Origin: Candidatus Parcubacteria bacterium
GTDB taxonomy: Bacteria > Patescibacteriota > Patescibacteriia > UBA1558 > GWA2-36-10
Direction of reading: 5' to 3'
DNA length: 23,772 nucleotides
Assembly: GCA_003599205.1 (NCBI GenBank)
Contig: QZJA01000031.1
Coordinates: forward strand, 1 to 23,772
The translations under genes were made by a program, and so were the position numbers. Under the pieces are notes generated by a model. It made no database searches, had not been told where the DNA came from, and saw only the letters and a program-made list of their open reading frames with translations. Positions 1-7,214 of this stretch are shown here, in pieces. Position 1 is the first letter of the stretch. Each line of letters opens with the position of its first letter.

Positions 1-18
1 AATATTAAATTTATTATA
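1..18 (-). promoter_or_regulatory. Promoter of the next array gene (off window)
   Basis: On the minus strand the sequence GGTATAATAAAT starts within the stop codon of the 144-residue gene (TAG at 20-22). It has the same extended -10 form as the other array promoters. It most likely drives a gene just beyond the left edge, so the array continues. Inference from repeated pattern. Confidence 0.5.
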
Positions 19-19
19 C

Positions 20-454
20 CTAATCTTTAATCTTTTTTACAAAAATCTTATACAATATAAAAGATATTACATTTATGCCTATGCTATATATATTAAATGT
101 TATATATGAACAGACAATCAATATTGCCAGCCATACCCCAAGCCAAGGCCTAAATTTATAGACCGCTAACAAAACTATTACTTGTAATATAATTATAGCT
201 AAGGTAGCCAACCCAAAAATATTTGAAACTGTATGAAAACCCACAAAAATAGCAAGAGTTCCGGCAAACCACAATGTCTGCAATAAATTTAGGATTAATA
301 AAAATAAAACTATACACCAAATACTCTTTACCTTAAAACTTCGTTTCTTTTCTACTATTTCCACTTCGCCAAGTTTTATATTACTCTCAGGTGCCTCCCC
401 GCTGCCTTCTTCTTGTTTTTTTTCTTTCTCAAAGATTTGATTTTGTTCTTCCAT
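20..454 (-). CDS. Small multi-pass membrane protein, array gene, function unknown
   Basis: This 144-residue protein is not recognised. It has a charged, Glu/Lys-rich N-terminal tail of about 42 residues, then hydrophobic segments at roughly 45-66, 70-98 and 105-138, so three or four membrane passes, and a basic C-terminus. The start is ATGGAAGAACAAAATC. The first seven codons (MEEQNQI) and the leader are identical at DNA level to those of the 407-residue gene at 8545-9768, although the rest of the two proteins shows no obvious similarity. The -10 box lies 24 nt upstream and there is no Shine-Dalgarno sequence. A terminator and a tRNA-His-like 3' motif separate it from the methyltransferase gene upstream. 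The ORF is convincing; the function is unknown. Confidence 0.75.
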   Translation of the reverse strand: MEEQNQIFEKEKKQEEGSGEAPESNIKLGEVEIVEKKRSFKVKSIWCIVLFLLILNLLQTLWFAGTLAIFVGFHTVSNIFGLATLAIIILQVIVLLAVYKFRPWLGVWLAILIVCSYITFNIYSIGINVISFILYKIFVKKIKD

Positions 455-477
455 AATTGTATTTTAATAACATATTT

Positions 478-483
478 ATTATA
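478..483 (-). promoter_or_regulatory. Extended -10 promoter of the 144-residue gene
   Basis: On the minus strand TGTGGTATAAT gives an extended -10 (TGG before TATAAT), 24 nt before the ATG. It directly follows the T-run of the upstream terminator, and the same block recurs at 7697-7702. Confidence 0.65.
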
Positions 484-492
484 CCACAAAAC

Positions 493-536
493 AAAAAACC
501 TGCCTCGCGACAAGGCGGGCGAGCTAGAATTAGCTC
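493..536 (-). terminator. Rho-independent terminator with a second hairpin
   Basis: The arms 499-505 (CCTGCCT) and 513-519 (AGGCGGG) form a G+C-rich stem followed on the minus strand by six T (493-498). A second hairpin, GAGCTA/TAGCTC, occupies 521-536. A near copy lies at 7712-7755. Confidence 0.75.
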
Positions 537-546
537 ACTTTTTGAC

Positions 547-555
547 TGGGGTGCC
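547..555 (-). repeat. tRNA-His 3'-end-like motif (copy A)
   Basis: On the minus strand it reads GGCACCCCA, identical to the last nine bases of the tRNA-His gene including CCA. It lies between a gene end and the terminator, as in the other copies. Confidence 0.7.
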
Positions 556-558
556 ACA

Positions 559-595
559 GCCCGCCTCGCCCGACAAGCGGAGCGAGTCGAGGCGA
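559..595. mobile_element. 37-nt G+C-rich palindromic insert
   Basis: The segment has perfect 7-bp inverted arms CGCCTCG/CGAGGCG. Compared with 1440-1464, where GGTGCCACA runs directly into GTAGA, these 37 nt are extra here and again at 7809-7845. That makes B an empty site and A and I filled sites. The element encodes nothing and is far richer in G+C than its surroundings. The mobile interpretation is inference. Confidence 0.5.
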
Positions 596-623
596 GTAGA
601 GCGTATCGGAACTGAGTTGATGT

Positions 624-1355
624 TTATTTCAGACAATTTTTACATACCAAAACTATATAACCAGGATATTGATAATACTTTTTATACAGTTTAAGATTAT
701 TTTTTTGTAAAATTTTCTCCGGAGGACATTCATCCAACTTGGCAACAACTAAGCCTGCCTGTTTTATGGCATCAAAGTAATCAGTTAATGTCCAGTGGTA
801 ATCAGTAAAATTAAATCTTCCTTTTGGAAATTTCTTAGTAAAGGTAAATTTTTCTCCTGAATTAAAATATCCCTTATATTGTGTTTTTACATCTTTTCTA
901 CCAAGCATACCTTTATACATATACATATCGAAAATAGGATGAGCAATTACAAGCAGTATTTCACCATTTGGCTTTAAGACTTTCTGGCATTCTCGAAACA
1001 CCTTTATTATATCTTGCTTTTTATTAAACGCTGGAAGAAGCAAATTAGACAAAATTACATCAAATTTTTGTTTTTTATATAGCTTGGCAAATTTAGTAGC
1101 ATCTCCTAAACAATAATTTCCTTTCGGAAAATTATTCTGGGCTTGCTCTAATAAAACAGGGGAAATATCTAATCCAAAATACTTATATCCTTTTTGAACA
1201 ATTAGTTTGTAAAACAGACCATTACCGCAAGCTAAATCAAGTAAGATACCAGACTTTACCTTCTTTATATGACGTTTCAAAGCTGGAACGACAACATATT
1301 TTTTACGGTCAGTGAGATTATAAACCCCTGCCTTTTTATCTAAGTATTCTTTCAT
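624..1355 (-). CDS. Class I SAM-dependent methyltransferase
   Basis: A predicted cytoplasmic methyltransferase of 243 residues. It has the Rossmann-fold motif I LLDLACGNG at 38-46, the acidic motif II GLDIS with D63 (ribose contact), GDA at 84-86, and DVILSNLLL at 99-107 in the motif IV position. This is the Methyltransf_11/25 type. The substrate cannot be read from the sequence. The gene seems to start only 7 nt after its -10 box (1362-1367), so the transcript may be leaderless. Its leader and first codons (ATGAAAGAATACTTAGA) resemble those of the NUDIX gene at 7874-8419, although the proteins are unrelated. It forms a single-gene unit in the array. Family confident, substrate unknown. Confidence 0.88.
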   Translation of the reverse strand: MKEYLDKKAGVYNLTDRKKYVVVPALKRHIKKVKSGILLDLACGNGLFYKLIVQKGYKYFGLDISPVLLEQAQNNFPKGNYCLGDATKFAKLYKKQKFDVILSNLLLPAFNKKQDIIKVFRECQKVLKPNGEILLVIAHPIFDMYMYKGMLGRKDVKTQYKGYFNSGEKFTFTKKFPKGRFNFTDYHWTLTDYFDAIKQAGLVVAKLDECPPEKILQKNNLKLYKKYYQYPGYIVLVCKNCLK

Positions 1356-1361
1356 AGAATA

Positions 1362-1367
1362 ATTATA
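1362..1367 (-). promoter_or_regulatory. Leaderless-type promoter of the methyltransferase
   Basis: On the minus strand TGTGATATAATTATTCTATG places TATAAT 6 nt before the ATG, so transcription should start at or beside the start codon. The upstream 45 bp resemble the NUDIX promoter. Confidence 0.6.
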
Positions 1368-1403
1368 TCACACTCCCAGTTCAAACTCTACTTTAGGGGT
1401 ATC

Positions 1404-1427
1404 AAAAAAATAGCTAAGGTTAGCTAT
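1404..1427 (-). terminator. Rho-independent terminator
   Basis: A perfect 8-bp stem, ATAGCTAA/TTAGCTAT, with a 2-nt loop as written, is followed on the minus strand by seven T. Confidence 0.75.
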
Positions 1428-1435
1428 CATTTTGA

Positions 1436-1444
1436 TGGGGTGCC
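1436..1444 (-). repeat. tRNA-His 3'-end-like motif (copy B)
   Basis: Minus strand GGCACCCCA. The sequence just upstream on that strand, AATTCGTTCTACTGT, also resembles the T-arm region AATTCCCTCTA of tRNA-His. This copy lacks the palindromic insert found in copies A and I. Confidence 0.7.
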
Positions 1445-1480
1445 ACAGTAGAACGAATTAGGACTTTTTTGTAAATAATC

Positions 1481-2110
1481 CTAATTTATCACATTCAATT
1501 CCTGAATCTCTATAACTTCGAAAGAATATCTTGCAGCATCCGTTATTTGTCCTCTATCAATCAATCTCCCTCTTAATAAAACGGGGTTTACTATATCATT
1601 ATTTCTTTCAATATATTCTGTTGGTCTTTCTCGGGGATAGTCGTATTCTACAAATTGTTCTATATTGATGCCATCAATAGTATGTAAATCCAATCCCTGA
1701 TAAGGGCTTATATTATTATCCACCATTGTTTGATTAACCAAGCTATAATAAATTGCAAACCCCGGAGCTTTGACTATGTCCCCACTTGTATAAATCAACT
1801 TGCCAATATAGTTATCTTCATTACCTAAAATTTTATCAAGTTCAACATAATTATCCCTATCTTTACCTGATATAATGCTCCAGCCTATAGCAAGGAATAA
1901 AACTACAAACCAAACAACTATAAATTTTTTCCATCTCCTTCTAAAAGCTTGCCAATCACTTGCTCCCCACCAACCAAGGCCCATAGGAATTGGTATGTAT
2001 TTTATTTTTGCTAAATCCTCTTTGGTACTATATTTTTTCATCAATAGATAAAAAGCAATAAAACCCGCACTCATAATACCTACTGCTATAGCCACTAAAT
2101 GATTTTCCAT
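1481..2110 (-). CDS. Membrane-anchored protein with extracytoplasmic domain, array gene
   Basis: This 209-residue protein is not recognised. There is a first membrane segment at about 5-24, a basic cytoplasmic loop of about 40 residues containing GLGWWG and RRRWKK, a second segment at about 63-81, and a C-terminal domain of about 125 residues predicted to be outside the membrane. That domain has no cysteines or obvious motif; the part containing NYIGKLIYTSGDIVKAPG and PVLLRGRLID looks beta-rich. The gene starts ATGGAAAAT, like the PAS gene, and its -10 box is 25 nt upstream. It is the only gene in its unit. The ORF is credible; no function is proposed. Confidence 0.72.
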   Translation of the reverse strand: MENHLVAIAVGIMSAGFIAFYLLMKKYSTKEDLAKIKYIPIPMGLGWWGASDWQAFRRRWKKFIVVWFVVLFLAIGWSIISGKDRDNYVELDKILGNEDNYIGKLIYTSGDIVKAPGFAIYYSLVNQTMVDNNISPYQGLDLHTIDGINIEQFVEYDYPRERPTEYIERNNDIVNPVLLRGRLIDRGQITDAARYSFEVIEIQELNVIN

Positions 2111-2134
2111 ATAATAAAATTTAATAACGCATTT

Positions 2135-2140
2135 ATTATA
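2135..2140 (-). promoter_or_regulatory. Extended -10 promoter of the 209-residue gene
   Basis: Minus strand TTTGGTATAAT, extended -10, with a 25-nt gap to the ATG. The leader GTTATTAA matches other array genes. Confidence 0.6.
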
Positions 2141-2174
2141 CCAAATTTATACTTTCAGTTCTAACTCTATTTCT

Positions 2175-2219
2175 GAGTATCAAAAATCCCCAATGAAATT
2201 GGGGGCTTTTGAATGGGGT
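2175..2219 (-). repeat. 45-bp terminator module, copy 1 (partner 8460-8504)
   Basis: The first 31 bp are identical to 8460-8490 and the remainder has only a few differences. The block covers the terminator and runs into the GGCACCCCA motif. It is a direct repeat 6.3 kb from its partner. Confidence 0.85.
2182..2205 (-). terminator. Rho-independent terminator
   Basis: Arms CCCCAAT (2188-2194) and ATTGGGG (2198-2204) form a perfect 7-bp stem, followed on the minus strand by a T-run. Confidence 0.8.
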
Positions 2220-2222
2220 GCC
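2214..2222 (-). repeat. tRNA-His 3'-end-like motif (copy C)
   Basis: Minus strand GGCACCCCA, directly next to the G+C-rich hairpin at 2226-2256. Confidence 0.7.
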
Positions 2223-2225
2223 TTA

Positions 2226-2256
2226 CCCGCTTCGCCAGCGAAGCGAGGCGAGCGGG
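2226..2256. repeat. G+C-rich hairpin next to motif copy C
   Basis: Outer arms CCCGCT/AGCGGG and inner arms CGCTTCG/CGAAGCG make an almost fully base-paired element. Junction E has the same flank (GGTGCCTTAC) without it, so this may be another inserted palindrome. Confidence 0.6.
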
Positions 2257-2296
2257 ATGACTTCAGAACTTTTGATTGGGGAGATATTAGGTTACT

Positions 2297-2890
2297 TTAT
2301 AATTTAATTGATTCAATTTTATACTTACCTCTATAAATATATTTATAAAATTGATGCTCACTCTTAAATTTCCTGGCTTTCGCAAAAAGAATATATATAA
2401 AAACTATGTCGACAATCACGATTAATGATAATATCAAAATAACTGGCCAAATATAGATAAGACCAAAAGACTTATAAAGAAAAAATAAACAAATAGCAAC
2501 TACAATAAAGTTAAAAGATCGATTAATAATAAATCTACTATCATTAACAACATAAGTGCCAGTCCAATAAGTGAGCTTAGCTCTCAGAACCTCTAATTTA
2601 CCAAACGGGGTTTGAACAATTTTGTCACCAGATAAATATGCTTCCGAGCCATAACTTCTAAAACTTTTGTATGAATTATTTTTTAAAAGCATTTTTTTTG
2701 CTATCAGTTTATACCCAGCATTTGTAGTAACAGCTATGCGATGACAATTTTTATGAAATACTTCTAAATAATCCACATCTGTGATTGGATTAATAATTGG
2801 GCTAGGAAATATTGTACCCAATGCAAAATCGTACTTTGAGTTGACTGGTTGGTCGCAATAGAAACAACTTGGACACTTAAATTCTTCCAT
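2297..2890 (-). CDS. Cys-rich N-terminus plus two-TM membrane protein, array gene
   Basis: The protein has 197 residues. The N-terminus carries CPSCFYC (C6, C9, C12) and, near residue 46, HKNCH, which together could bind a metal such as zinc. The C-terminal half has two strong membrane segments at about 128-142 and 147-170, then a basic tail rich in Lys and Tyr. No family is recognised. The start ATGGAAGAATTT has its -10 box (TATACT) 24 nt upstream. The unit is bounded by motif copies C and D. The zinc-ribbon-like reading is inference from cysteine spacing only. Confidence 0.72.
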   Translation of the reverse strand: MEEFKCPSCFYCDQPVNSKYDFALGTIFPSPIINPITDVDYLEVFHKNCHRIAVTTNAGYKLIAKKMLLKNNSYKSFRSYGSEAYLSGDKIVQTPFGKLEVLRAKLTYWTGTYVVNDSRFIINRSFNFIVVAICLFFLYKSFGLIYIWPVILILSLIVIVDIVFIYILFAKARKFKSEHQFYKYIYRGKYKIESIKL

Positions 2891-2913
2891 AATTTTAGCT
2901 TAATAACACTTTA

Positions 2914-2919
2914 AGTATA
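2914..2919 (-). promoter_or_regulatory. Extended -10 promoter of the 197-residue gene
   Basis: Minus strand TTTTTTGGTATACT, extended -10 with TATACT, 24 nt before the ATG and overlapping the T-run of the upstream terminator. Confidence 0.6.
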
Positions 2920-2935
2920 CCAAAAAACCCTAAAC

Positions 2936-2958
2936 AAAAACACCTCCCGAAAGGGAAG
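2936..2958 (-). terminator. Rho-independent terminator
   Basis: On the minus strand CTTCCC and GGGAGG pair around a TTTC loop and are followed by TGTTTTTG. It ends the unit that contains the 40-residue ORF and the large surface protein. Confidence 0.6.
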
Positions 2959-2966
2959 CATTCTTG

Positions 2967-2974
2967 TGGGGTCC
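2967..2974 (-). repeat. Variant tRNA-His 3'-end-like motif (copy D)
   Basis: Minus strand GGACCCCA, lacking the C of GGCACCCCA, in the same position relative to the terminator as the other copies. Confidence 0.5.
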
Positions 2975-3000
2975 AATACAAACGTTGATTATAAATTAAT

Positions 3001-3123
3001 TTAATTGCCAAATAATTTTAAAAGTATTTCTTCTGGGCCAAGATCATACCCCGAAAGCAAACCCATTGATAGTAACAATAAGAATATTAAAATCAAAATG
3101 ATTATTACAATCAATAATTTCAT
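3001..3123 (-). CDS. 40-residue single-pass membrane peptide
   Basis: A short ORF begins ATGAAATTATTGATTG and ends in TAA. It has one very hydrophobic segment (residues 3-23, almost all Leu/Ile) and a short polar tail containing GYDLGPEEILLKLFGN. It starts 23 nt after the stop of the large secreted protein, and its leader TTATTAAATTAAAATT is the array leader type. It probably shares a transcript with that gene. A signal-anchor or small lipoprotein-like role cannot be told apart, and there is no lipobox. The clean start, leader and composition suggest that it is real. Confidence 0.55.
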   Translation of the reverse strand: MKLLIVIIILILIFLLLLSMGLLSGYDLGPEEILLKLFGN

Positions 3124-3146
3124 AATTTTAATTTAATAATAAAAAT

Positions 3147-4778
3147 TTATTCCTGTGTAATATTTGGAACCAAATCAGTGCCACAAGACCCATTAAGATC
3201 ACAAATTAAACCATTTGGACAACCACACTGTCGACAATTATTTACAATCAATCCATTATTACAATATAATGGTTCTATAGGAGAACATGAGCCATTTAAT
3301 ATAGTGGTGCTAGTACTGATACAAAAATCATTAAATAAATTGGATAAGCCGATTAAATTTTCCTCTTGGTAGCCAAAAACTTTTGGTGAAGCTATATAAG
3401 TCCAAAAAAAACTATTTACATTTTTATTTTCATTAGTCCAATCAATAATCTTTTGCACATAATCATTTTTAAATGTATATGGATATAATACATTAAACAA
3501 ATTATATGTCCCACTTATTACATGAGTTCTGTAGGCTGGTATAGCAGAATCATGAAGACTAGGTAAAACCATTAATTTATAAATTTTTTCAAAAATACTA
3601 TTTTGTTTGTATAAATCTACTATTGTTTGTTTATCTTGATAAGTGGCTAGATTAATTAATAAATTAAAAGTACTTTCTATCCCCTCGGTATAAAAAATAA
3701 ACGATCGGCGTTGCGTATTTGGATAAAGTGCTTCTGCTATTTGAATTGGATTATTATCCTGCACTATATGACCACCATAATCATTCCAAAAACTATAGCT
3801 AAACCTAGGATTTATTTTGTTTAATTCGGCAGAGTGCTCGAGCTGATAATCCAGTACACTGGCTATTTTTTCAATAATCTGATTATCAAGTAATTCCTGA
3901 CTAACCTGTACAGGGTTAGTAGTCGCCATATTTTTGGCTGTCGATAAAAGTGCCGTATCTACTGGGTAACCATTATAACGTGTAGTAATAAAAATATATG
4001 GAACTAAACTTTCAGGATAATTTGAAGGCCATGAGTAGAAATCTAAACTATAATAGAATGCTCCTTCTTTCCGATAATTACACAAAAACTTATCAAAAAG
4101 AATAGAAGCATAATTATTATTTATATACAAAGGATCGCTTAGATGATTATTAATATAAGCTAACTCTGAGCTAATACTATTATTAGCACCAAATTTTAGA
4201 TTAATTAGCTCGTCCCACTGTACCTGACTAAGCTGGCCAGTATTTAAATAAATATCTATCAAGGCAAAATATCGGTCAATATAGTCAATCAAAGGAAAGG
4301 TGCCAGTAGCAATGTCAAATTCACTATTACAATCCCAGTTTGACTCCATATCATAGGGAGTATATGAAAGTAAACCAGCATTATAAACAAAGGGAAAATT
4401 ATTTATCGGTAATTCAAATTCATTGTAGTCATAATATTGATCTGTGCCAATATCTGCATAAAAACTGTACTGTCCCACACCGCCTAATGATAATTGATAA
4501 TTACCATTTGTATCGGTTACAGTACTATAAATTTCACTACTATTATATACATTAGTAAAAGTAACAGTGACGCCAGATAAACTTTGACCACTAATAATAT
4601 CTTTTATTTGTCCGGAAACTTGATTACTAAGCTGACTAGTTATTTCGTCTTTACTCACTAACTTAAAGACCGCCATCATACCCACACTGGCTACTAAAAC
4701 CATAAAAGTTACCACCAATAACTTGGTTTTTACAGACACTTCCGTTGCAACGCGTGTCTCTAATTTTAGAGATCTCAT
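3147..4778 (-). CDS. Signal-anchored surface protein with carboxypeptidase regulatory-like domain
   Basis: From ATG at 4778 the protein has 543 residues: a basic N-terminus, a signal or anchor segment at about 19-43, then a CarboxypepD_reg-type beta domain at about 55-105 (ISGQIKDIISGQSLSGVTV followed by DTNGNYQLSLGG). A long Tyr/Asn-rich region without recognised motifs follows. The C-terminus has a compact Cys cluster (CRQCGCPNGLICDLNGSC) typical of exported CPR and archaeal proteins. It is predicted to be outside the cell. An in-frame GTG at 4835 would add 19 hydrophobic residues. The GTG sits 18 nt after the -10 box (4853-4858), close to the spacing of other array genes, so the longer form is possible. 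Composition is strongly AT-rich. Confidence 0.72.
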   Translation of the reverse strand: MRSLKLETRVATEVSVKTKLLVVTFMVLVASVGMMAVFKLVSKDEITSQLSNQVSGQIKDIISGQSLSGVTVTFTNVYNSSEIYSTVTDTNGNYQLSLGGVGQYSFYADIGTDQYYDYNEFELPINNFPFVYNAGLLSYTPYDMESNWDCNSEFDIATGTFPLIDYIDRYFALIDIYLNTGQLSQVQWDELINLKFGANNSISSELAYINNHLSDPLYINNNYASILFDKFLCNYRKEGAFYYSLDFYSWPSNYPESLVPYIFITTRYNGYPVDTALLSTAKNMATTNPVQVSQELLDNQIIEKIASVLDYQLEHSAELNKINPRFSYSFWNDYGGHIVQDNNPIQIAEALYPNTQRRSFIFYTEGIESTFNLLINLATYQDKQTIVDLYKQNSIFEKIYKLMVLPSLHDSAIPAYRTHVISGTYNLFNVLYPYTFKNDYVQKIIDWTNENKNVNSFFWTYIASPKVFGYQEENLIGLSNLFNDFCISTSTTILNGSCSPIEPLYCNNGLIVNNCRQCGCPNGLICDLNGSCGTDLVPNITQE

Positions 4779-5046
4779 AATAATCTTTAATAGAATTAAA
4801 TGAAATAAAATATAGACAAAATTTACTACTAACACAATAATTTAACTTTTTTAGTATAACAAAAAACCTAGAAAATACCAAATTTACTAATAAATAAAAA
4901 ATATTAATTGGTCTAGGCGCTTGATCAGGAATTAATATTGGCCCAGATTTATTCAAAATATTAGCCCAAGGTAAATAAATGTAAAAAATGGTAGCTAAAC
5001 AAATCATCGGTAAAATAAACGCAATCTCTTTTAGATTAAATTCCAT
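4663..5046 (-). CDS. Small membrane protein ORF, possibly fused or read through at its 3' end
   Basis: From ATGGAATTTAATC this reads 127 residues. About the first 66 are plausible: one membrane segment at 7-29 and another at about 52-68. The remainder (Cys-rich, low hydrophobicity) overlaps the start and the promoter of the next gene in another frame, and a possible stem CCTAGA/TCTAGG followed by TTTTTT sits inside it (about 4863-4916). The original gene may have ended near that point and lost its stop when the downstream unit was joined. The start has the usual array promoter (5074-5079). It is real at least in its 5' part; the true 3' end is uncertain. Confidence 0.45.
   Translation of the reverse strand: MEFNLKEIAFILPMICLATIFYIYLPWANILNKSGPILIPDQAPRPINIFYLLVNLVFSRFFVILKKLNYCVSSKFCLYFISFNSIKDYYEISKIRDTRCNGSVCKNQVIGGNFYGFSSQCGYDGGL
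4853..4858 (-). promoter_or_regulatory. Promoter of the 543-residue surface protein
   Basis: Minus strand GGTTTTTTGTTATACT has the same layout as other array promoters (T-run, then TATACT). It lies inside the 3' part of the upstream ORF. Confidence 0.5.
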
Positions 5047-5073
5047 AATTATTCTATTCATTAATCTGAATTA

Positions 5074-5079
5074 AGTATA
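5074..5079 (-). promoter_or_regulatory. Promoter of the ORF starting at 5046
   Basis: Minus strand TTTTTGATATACTTAAT, with TATACT 27 nt before ATGGAA. The same core, GATATACT, precedes the 407-residue gene. Confidence 0.55.
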
Positions 5080-5107
5080 TCAAAAACCCCGCCAGAGACG
5101 AGATGAA

Positions 5108-5123
5108 CATTCCAAGTGGAATG
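5108..5123 (-). terminator. Hairpin related to the tRNA-His terminator, split from its T-run
   Basis: Perfect arms CATTCCA/TGGAATG resemble the CATTCC/GGAATG stem after tRNA-His. Here about 20 bp of different sequence separates the hairpin from the T-run on the minus strand, so it may terminate poorly. Confidence 0.45.
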
Positions 5124-5132
5124 ATACTTTGA

Positions 5133-5141
5133 TGGGGTGCC
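5133..5141 (-). repeat. tRNA-His 3'-end-like motif (copy E)
   Basis: Minus strand GGCACCCCATCA, extending the match to tRNA-His by TCA beyond CCA. It bounds a unit of four genes to its right. Confidence 0.7.
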
Positions 5142-5161
5142 TTACGGACCTTGTTTATAAA

Positions 5162-5761
5162 TCAATTATTGAATATTTTATTACCAAAGATATCAAATTT
5201 TTCATATTCTATTATTTGTTGGCATACTGCATTATTATCCTCATCAAACAAAATACCTCTTTCTCTAATTGTACCAGTGTTTGAATCGAGATTATTATTC
5301 ACTAACTTATATACCTGGTGCACAACTTGGTGTTGTTGTCCAACTTGTTTTATACACCATTCGGGAGGAGCACCCTTACCATCCATAGTTTGCCAATATT
5401 GCGTATGCCAAACTCCTTCTATTTCCGCTTGTGAATCAATCGGCCACTGTTTTTCAAGATAAGCTTGATACTTAAAAACTTTCCAATCCTGCTCTAAGTT
5501 TATCAGTGTACTCCATGAATTATTATCAAGCACTTCAAAAACAGTGCCTTCAAGTACTTTTTTGTTAACGCAAGAGACATCGTCAGTGCACGTCATATTT
5601 TCAACTTTATCTATTAGCTCATTATTTTGACGAATCACGATTAGATCATTTCCACTAATTTTAAGTAAAAAACGTTCGCCAAAAAAATAATAAAAAGATA
5701 TTAGGCTAACAATAACTATTATCAAAAAAATTGAGTAAAAAAATTTTGATTTTCGTTGCAT
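5162..5761 (-). CDS. Single-pass anchored exported protein, array gene
   Basis: This 199-residue protein is not recognised. A short basic start (MQRKSK) leads into a membrane segment at about 7-27, then an exported domain of about 170 residues. The domain has four cysteines (two close together in MTCTDDVSC) and an aromatic region, GVWHTQYWQTMDGKG. Two Cys in the anchor-proximal part could form a disulfide. It is the last gene of a run of four (7670 to 5162) without att-like motifs between them, so these four may be one multi-gene unit. The upstream sequence carries a decayed copy of the array promoter (GTAGTATAAC). Confidence 0.7.
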   Translation of the reverse strand: MQRKSKFFYSIFLIIVIVSLISFYYFFGERFLLKISGNDLIVIRQNNELIDKVENMTCTDDVSCVNKKVLEGTVFEVLDNNSWSTLINLEQDWKVFKYQAYLEKQWPIDSQAEIEGVWHTQYWQTMDGKGAPPEWCIKQVGQQHQVVHQVYKLVNNNLDSNTGTIRERGILFDEDNNAVCQQIIEYEKFDIFGNKIFNN

Positions 5762-5847
5762 ATTTTTATTTTACGACTGCCATCATGCAAGTTAATAACA
5801 TTTTAGTTATACTACAGAACAAAAAATCAACATTAAAAGAAAATATA

Positions 5848-6762
5848 TTAATCAATAAAAAGAAACCCCGTTATCTTACTAAAAAGTATATTATTTTTAT
5901 TGTCAACATAAACTGAATAATTCGAGGGAAATCCGCCAATTCCCAGACGACTAGGGCCAACATATTCAAACATATAATCATGAACATAACCGAATGGTTC
6001 ATACTTATATTGATGCCCTGAAAATCTTTTACCTAAAATATCAAATATAAAACTAGAGGTACTATCCTCTTTTTTTGCATCAATCTCCGACTCGATTATA
6101 AGCTTGTTTATTTTAGAAAGCTGATTATATTGTTCATCTGAGATTGATCGAGAGCGGGACTCATCACTAGCATATTCTGCATAAATAATTTCATTCTCTT
6201 TAGCTCCCTTAGAAAACAAAATAAGAGCCTTTAGTTTTCTGTCTTCATATATTTTCAGACCCTTTCTTTGTACAATCTCTACAAATGCAACGTGTTCACC
6301 ATGATGCTCTATGGCATAATTAATAACCTCTGCTTTTATTTCAGCGCTATTTTTAGCATTAATAGTATCCCCAAATTGTGGCCCAAAATGGACATTGCCC
6401 TTTTCGCTAAATACATTGTAAATTGAAAAAATAATAACTAAAAAAGCTAGCAACAATAATACATAATTTTTTATTTTCCAGCTGTCTTTTTTGTAAAACC
6501 ACAAACAAGAAATAATATAATAATAAAATGGCACTAATAACATAAATAATATTTCCAATAACTGAGACAATGGCGCTGGCACAGCTATCATCATAAACAT
6601 TGGCCATAAAGTAATAAAGCTTATGATAGTGGAATACACTGGCAAAGCTTCACAGGGTGGCAATTTACATATCTGCACATGAAAAGTACCTAAAAAAATA
6701 AAAACTAGTGATAAAATTATTCCTAATATTATCTTAGCCCTACTTGGCTTTAAAAAAATCAT
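5848..6762 (-). CDS. Membrane protein with C-terminal soluble domain, array gene
   Basis: The protein has 304 residues. The N-terminal 120 hold about four membrane segments (roughly 8-27, 42-62, 67-90, 101-119). A hydrophilic domain of about 185 residues follows, starting near FGPQFGDTINAKN. It contains a charged helical stretch, RSRSISDEQYNQLSKINKL, and Gly/Tyr-rich strands near the end (GPSRLGIGGFPSNY). No family is recognised. The leader TTTAAATTAAAATTATG matches the array type. The 85-bp gap to the next gene upstream holds no clear terminator. Confidence 0.72.
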   Translation of the reverse strand: MIFLKPSRAKIILGIILSLVFIFLGTFHVQICKLPPCEALPVYSTIISFITLWPMFMMIAVPAPLSQLLEILFMLLVPFYYYIISCLWFYKKDSWKIKNYVLLLLAFLVIIFSIYNVFSEKGNVHFGPQFGDTINAKNSAEIKAEVINYAIEHHGEHVAFVEIVQRKGLKIYEDRKLKALILFSKGAKENEIIYAEYASDESRSRSISDEQYNQLSKINKLIIESEIDAKKEDSTSSFIFDILGKRFSGHQYKYEPFGYVHDYMFEYVGPSRLGIGGFPSNYSVYVDNKNNILFSKITGFLFID

Positions 6763-6847
6763 AATTTTAATTTAAATAATAAGGCTTTTATATTATTTTT
6801 TGTATGGCAACGGTGCTCGCATGATAATACCAATTATTTTATTATAA

Positions 6848-7129
6848 CTATTTATTTAATTTAAATCTAACTTCAAATGTTATCAGCCCTATTATAAAGC
6901 CTTCAATAGCAGCAAAAAATGGCATATAAAAAATACACTCTAGCTCATTACATATATTTAATAAACCAAAAGGATAGAGTAATAGCACAAAAAAATCAAA
7001 AATATGATCTGTGACAATTAGATAATAATATCCAAAGTTTAAATTACCTAAAATTAGCAATAATGTAAAAATAATAAAACCCACTATAGCTCCGATAGCA
7101 CCACTTTTAAAAAATTGTTTTTTATTCAT
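6848..7129 (-). CDS. Small membrane protein, array gene
   Basis: The protein has 93 residues with about three membrane segments (8-29, 35-57, 67-86) and a glycine-rich first segment, GAIGAIVGFIIF. The start ATGAATAAAAAAC follows a promoter TTTTTGATATATT (-10 at 7153-7158) with a 23-nt leader. The function is unknown. Short and very hydrophobic, it could be an immunity-type or accessory protein, but nothing in the sequence decides this. Confidence 0.62.
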   Translation of the reverse strand: MNKKQFFKSGAIGAIVGFIIFTLLLILGNLNFGYYYLIVTDHIFDFFVLLLYPFGLLNICNELECIFYMPFFAAIEGFIIGLITFEVRFKLNK

Positions 7130-7152
7130 ATTTTTATTTTAAAAATACATTA

Positions 7153-7158
7153 AATATA
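7153..7158 (-). promoter_or_regulatory. Promoter of the 93-residue gene
   Basis: Minus strand TTTTTGATATATTTAATGT matches the GATATACT array promoters, although no terminator or GGCACCCCA copy precedes it. Confidence 0.45.
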
Positions 7159-7214
7159 TCAAAAACTATTAATTATAAAAATAAGTGAATAGGGCGAAGA
7201 AAATATAAAAAAAA

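Larger units (their letters stand above)
479..613 (-). repeat. Long array module copy 1 (partner at 7698-7863)
   Basis: This 135-bp stretch is nearly identical to 7698-7863, apart from a 31-bp palindromic insertion in the other copy. Both contain the promoter, terminator, GGCACC motif and a 37-nt G+C-rich palindromic segment (559-595 here). The two copies are direct repeats about 7.2 kb apart. Confidence 0.8.

Noticed and set aside
413..694. Plus-strand ORF of 93 codons
   Set aside because: It runs across the repeat module, terminator and palindrome at 479-613 and overlaps the ends of two convincing minus-strand genes. It is a by-product of the G+C-rich repeats.
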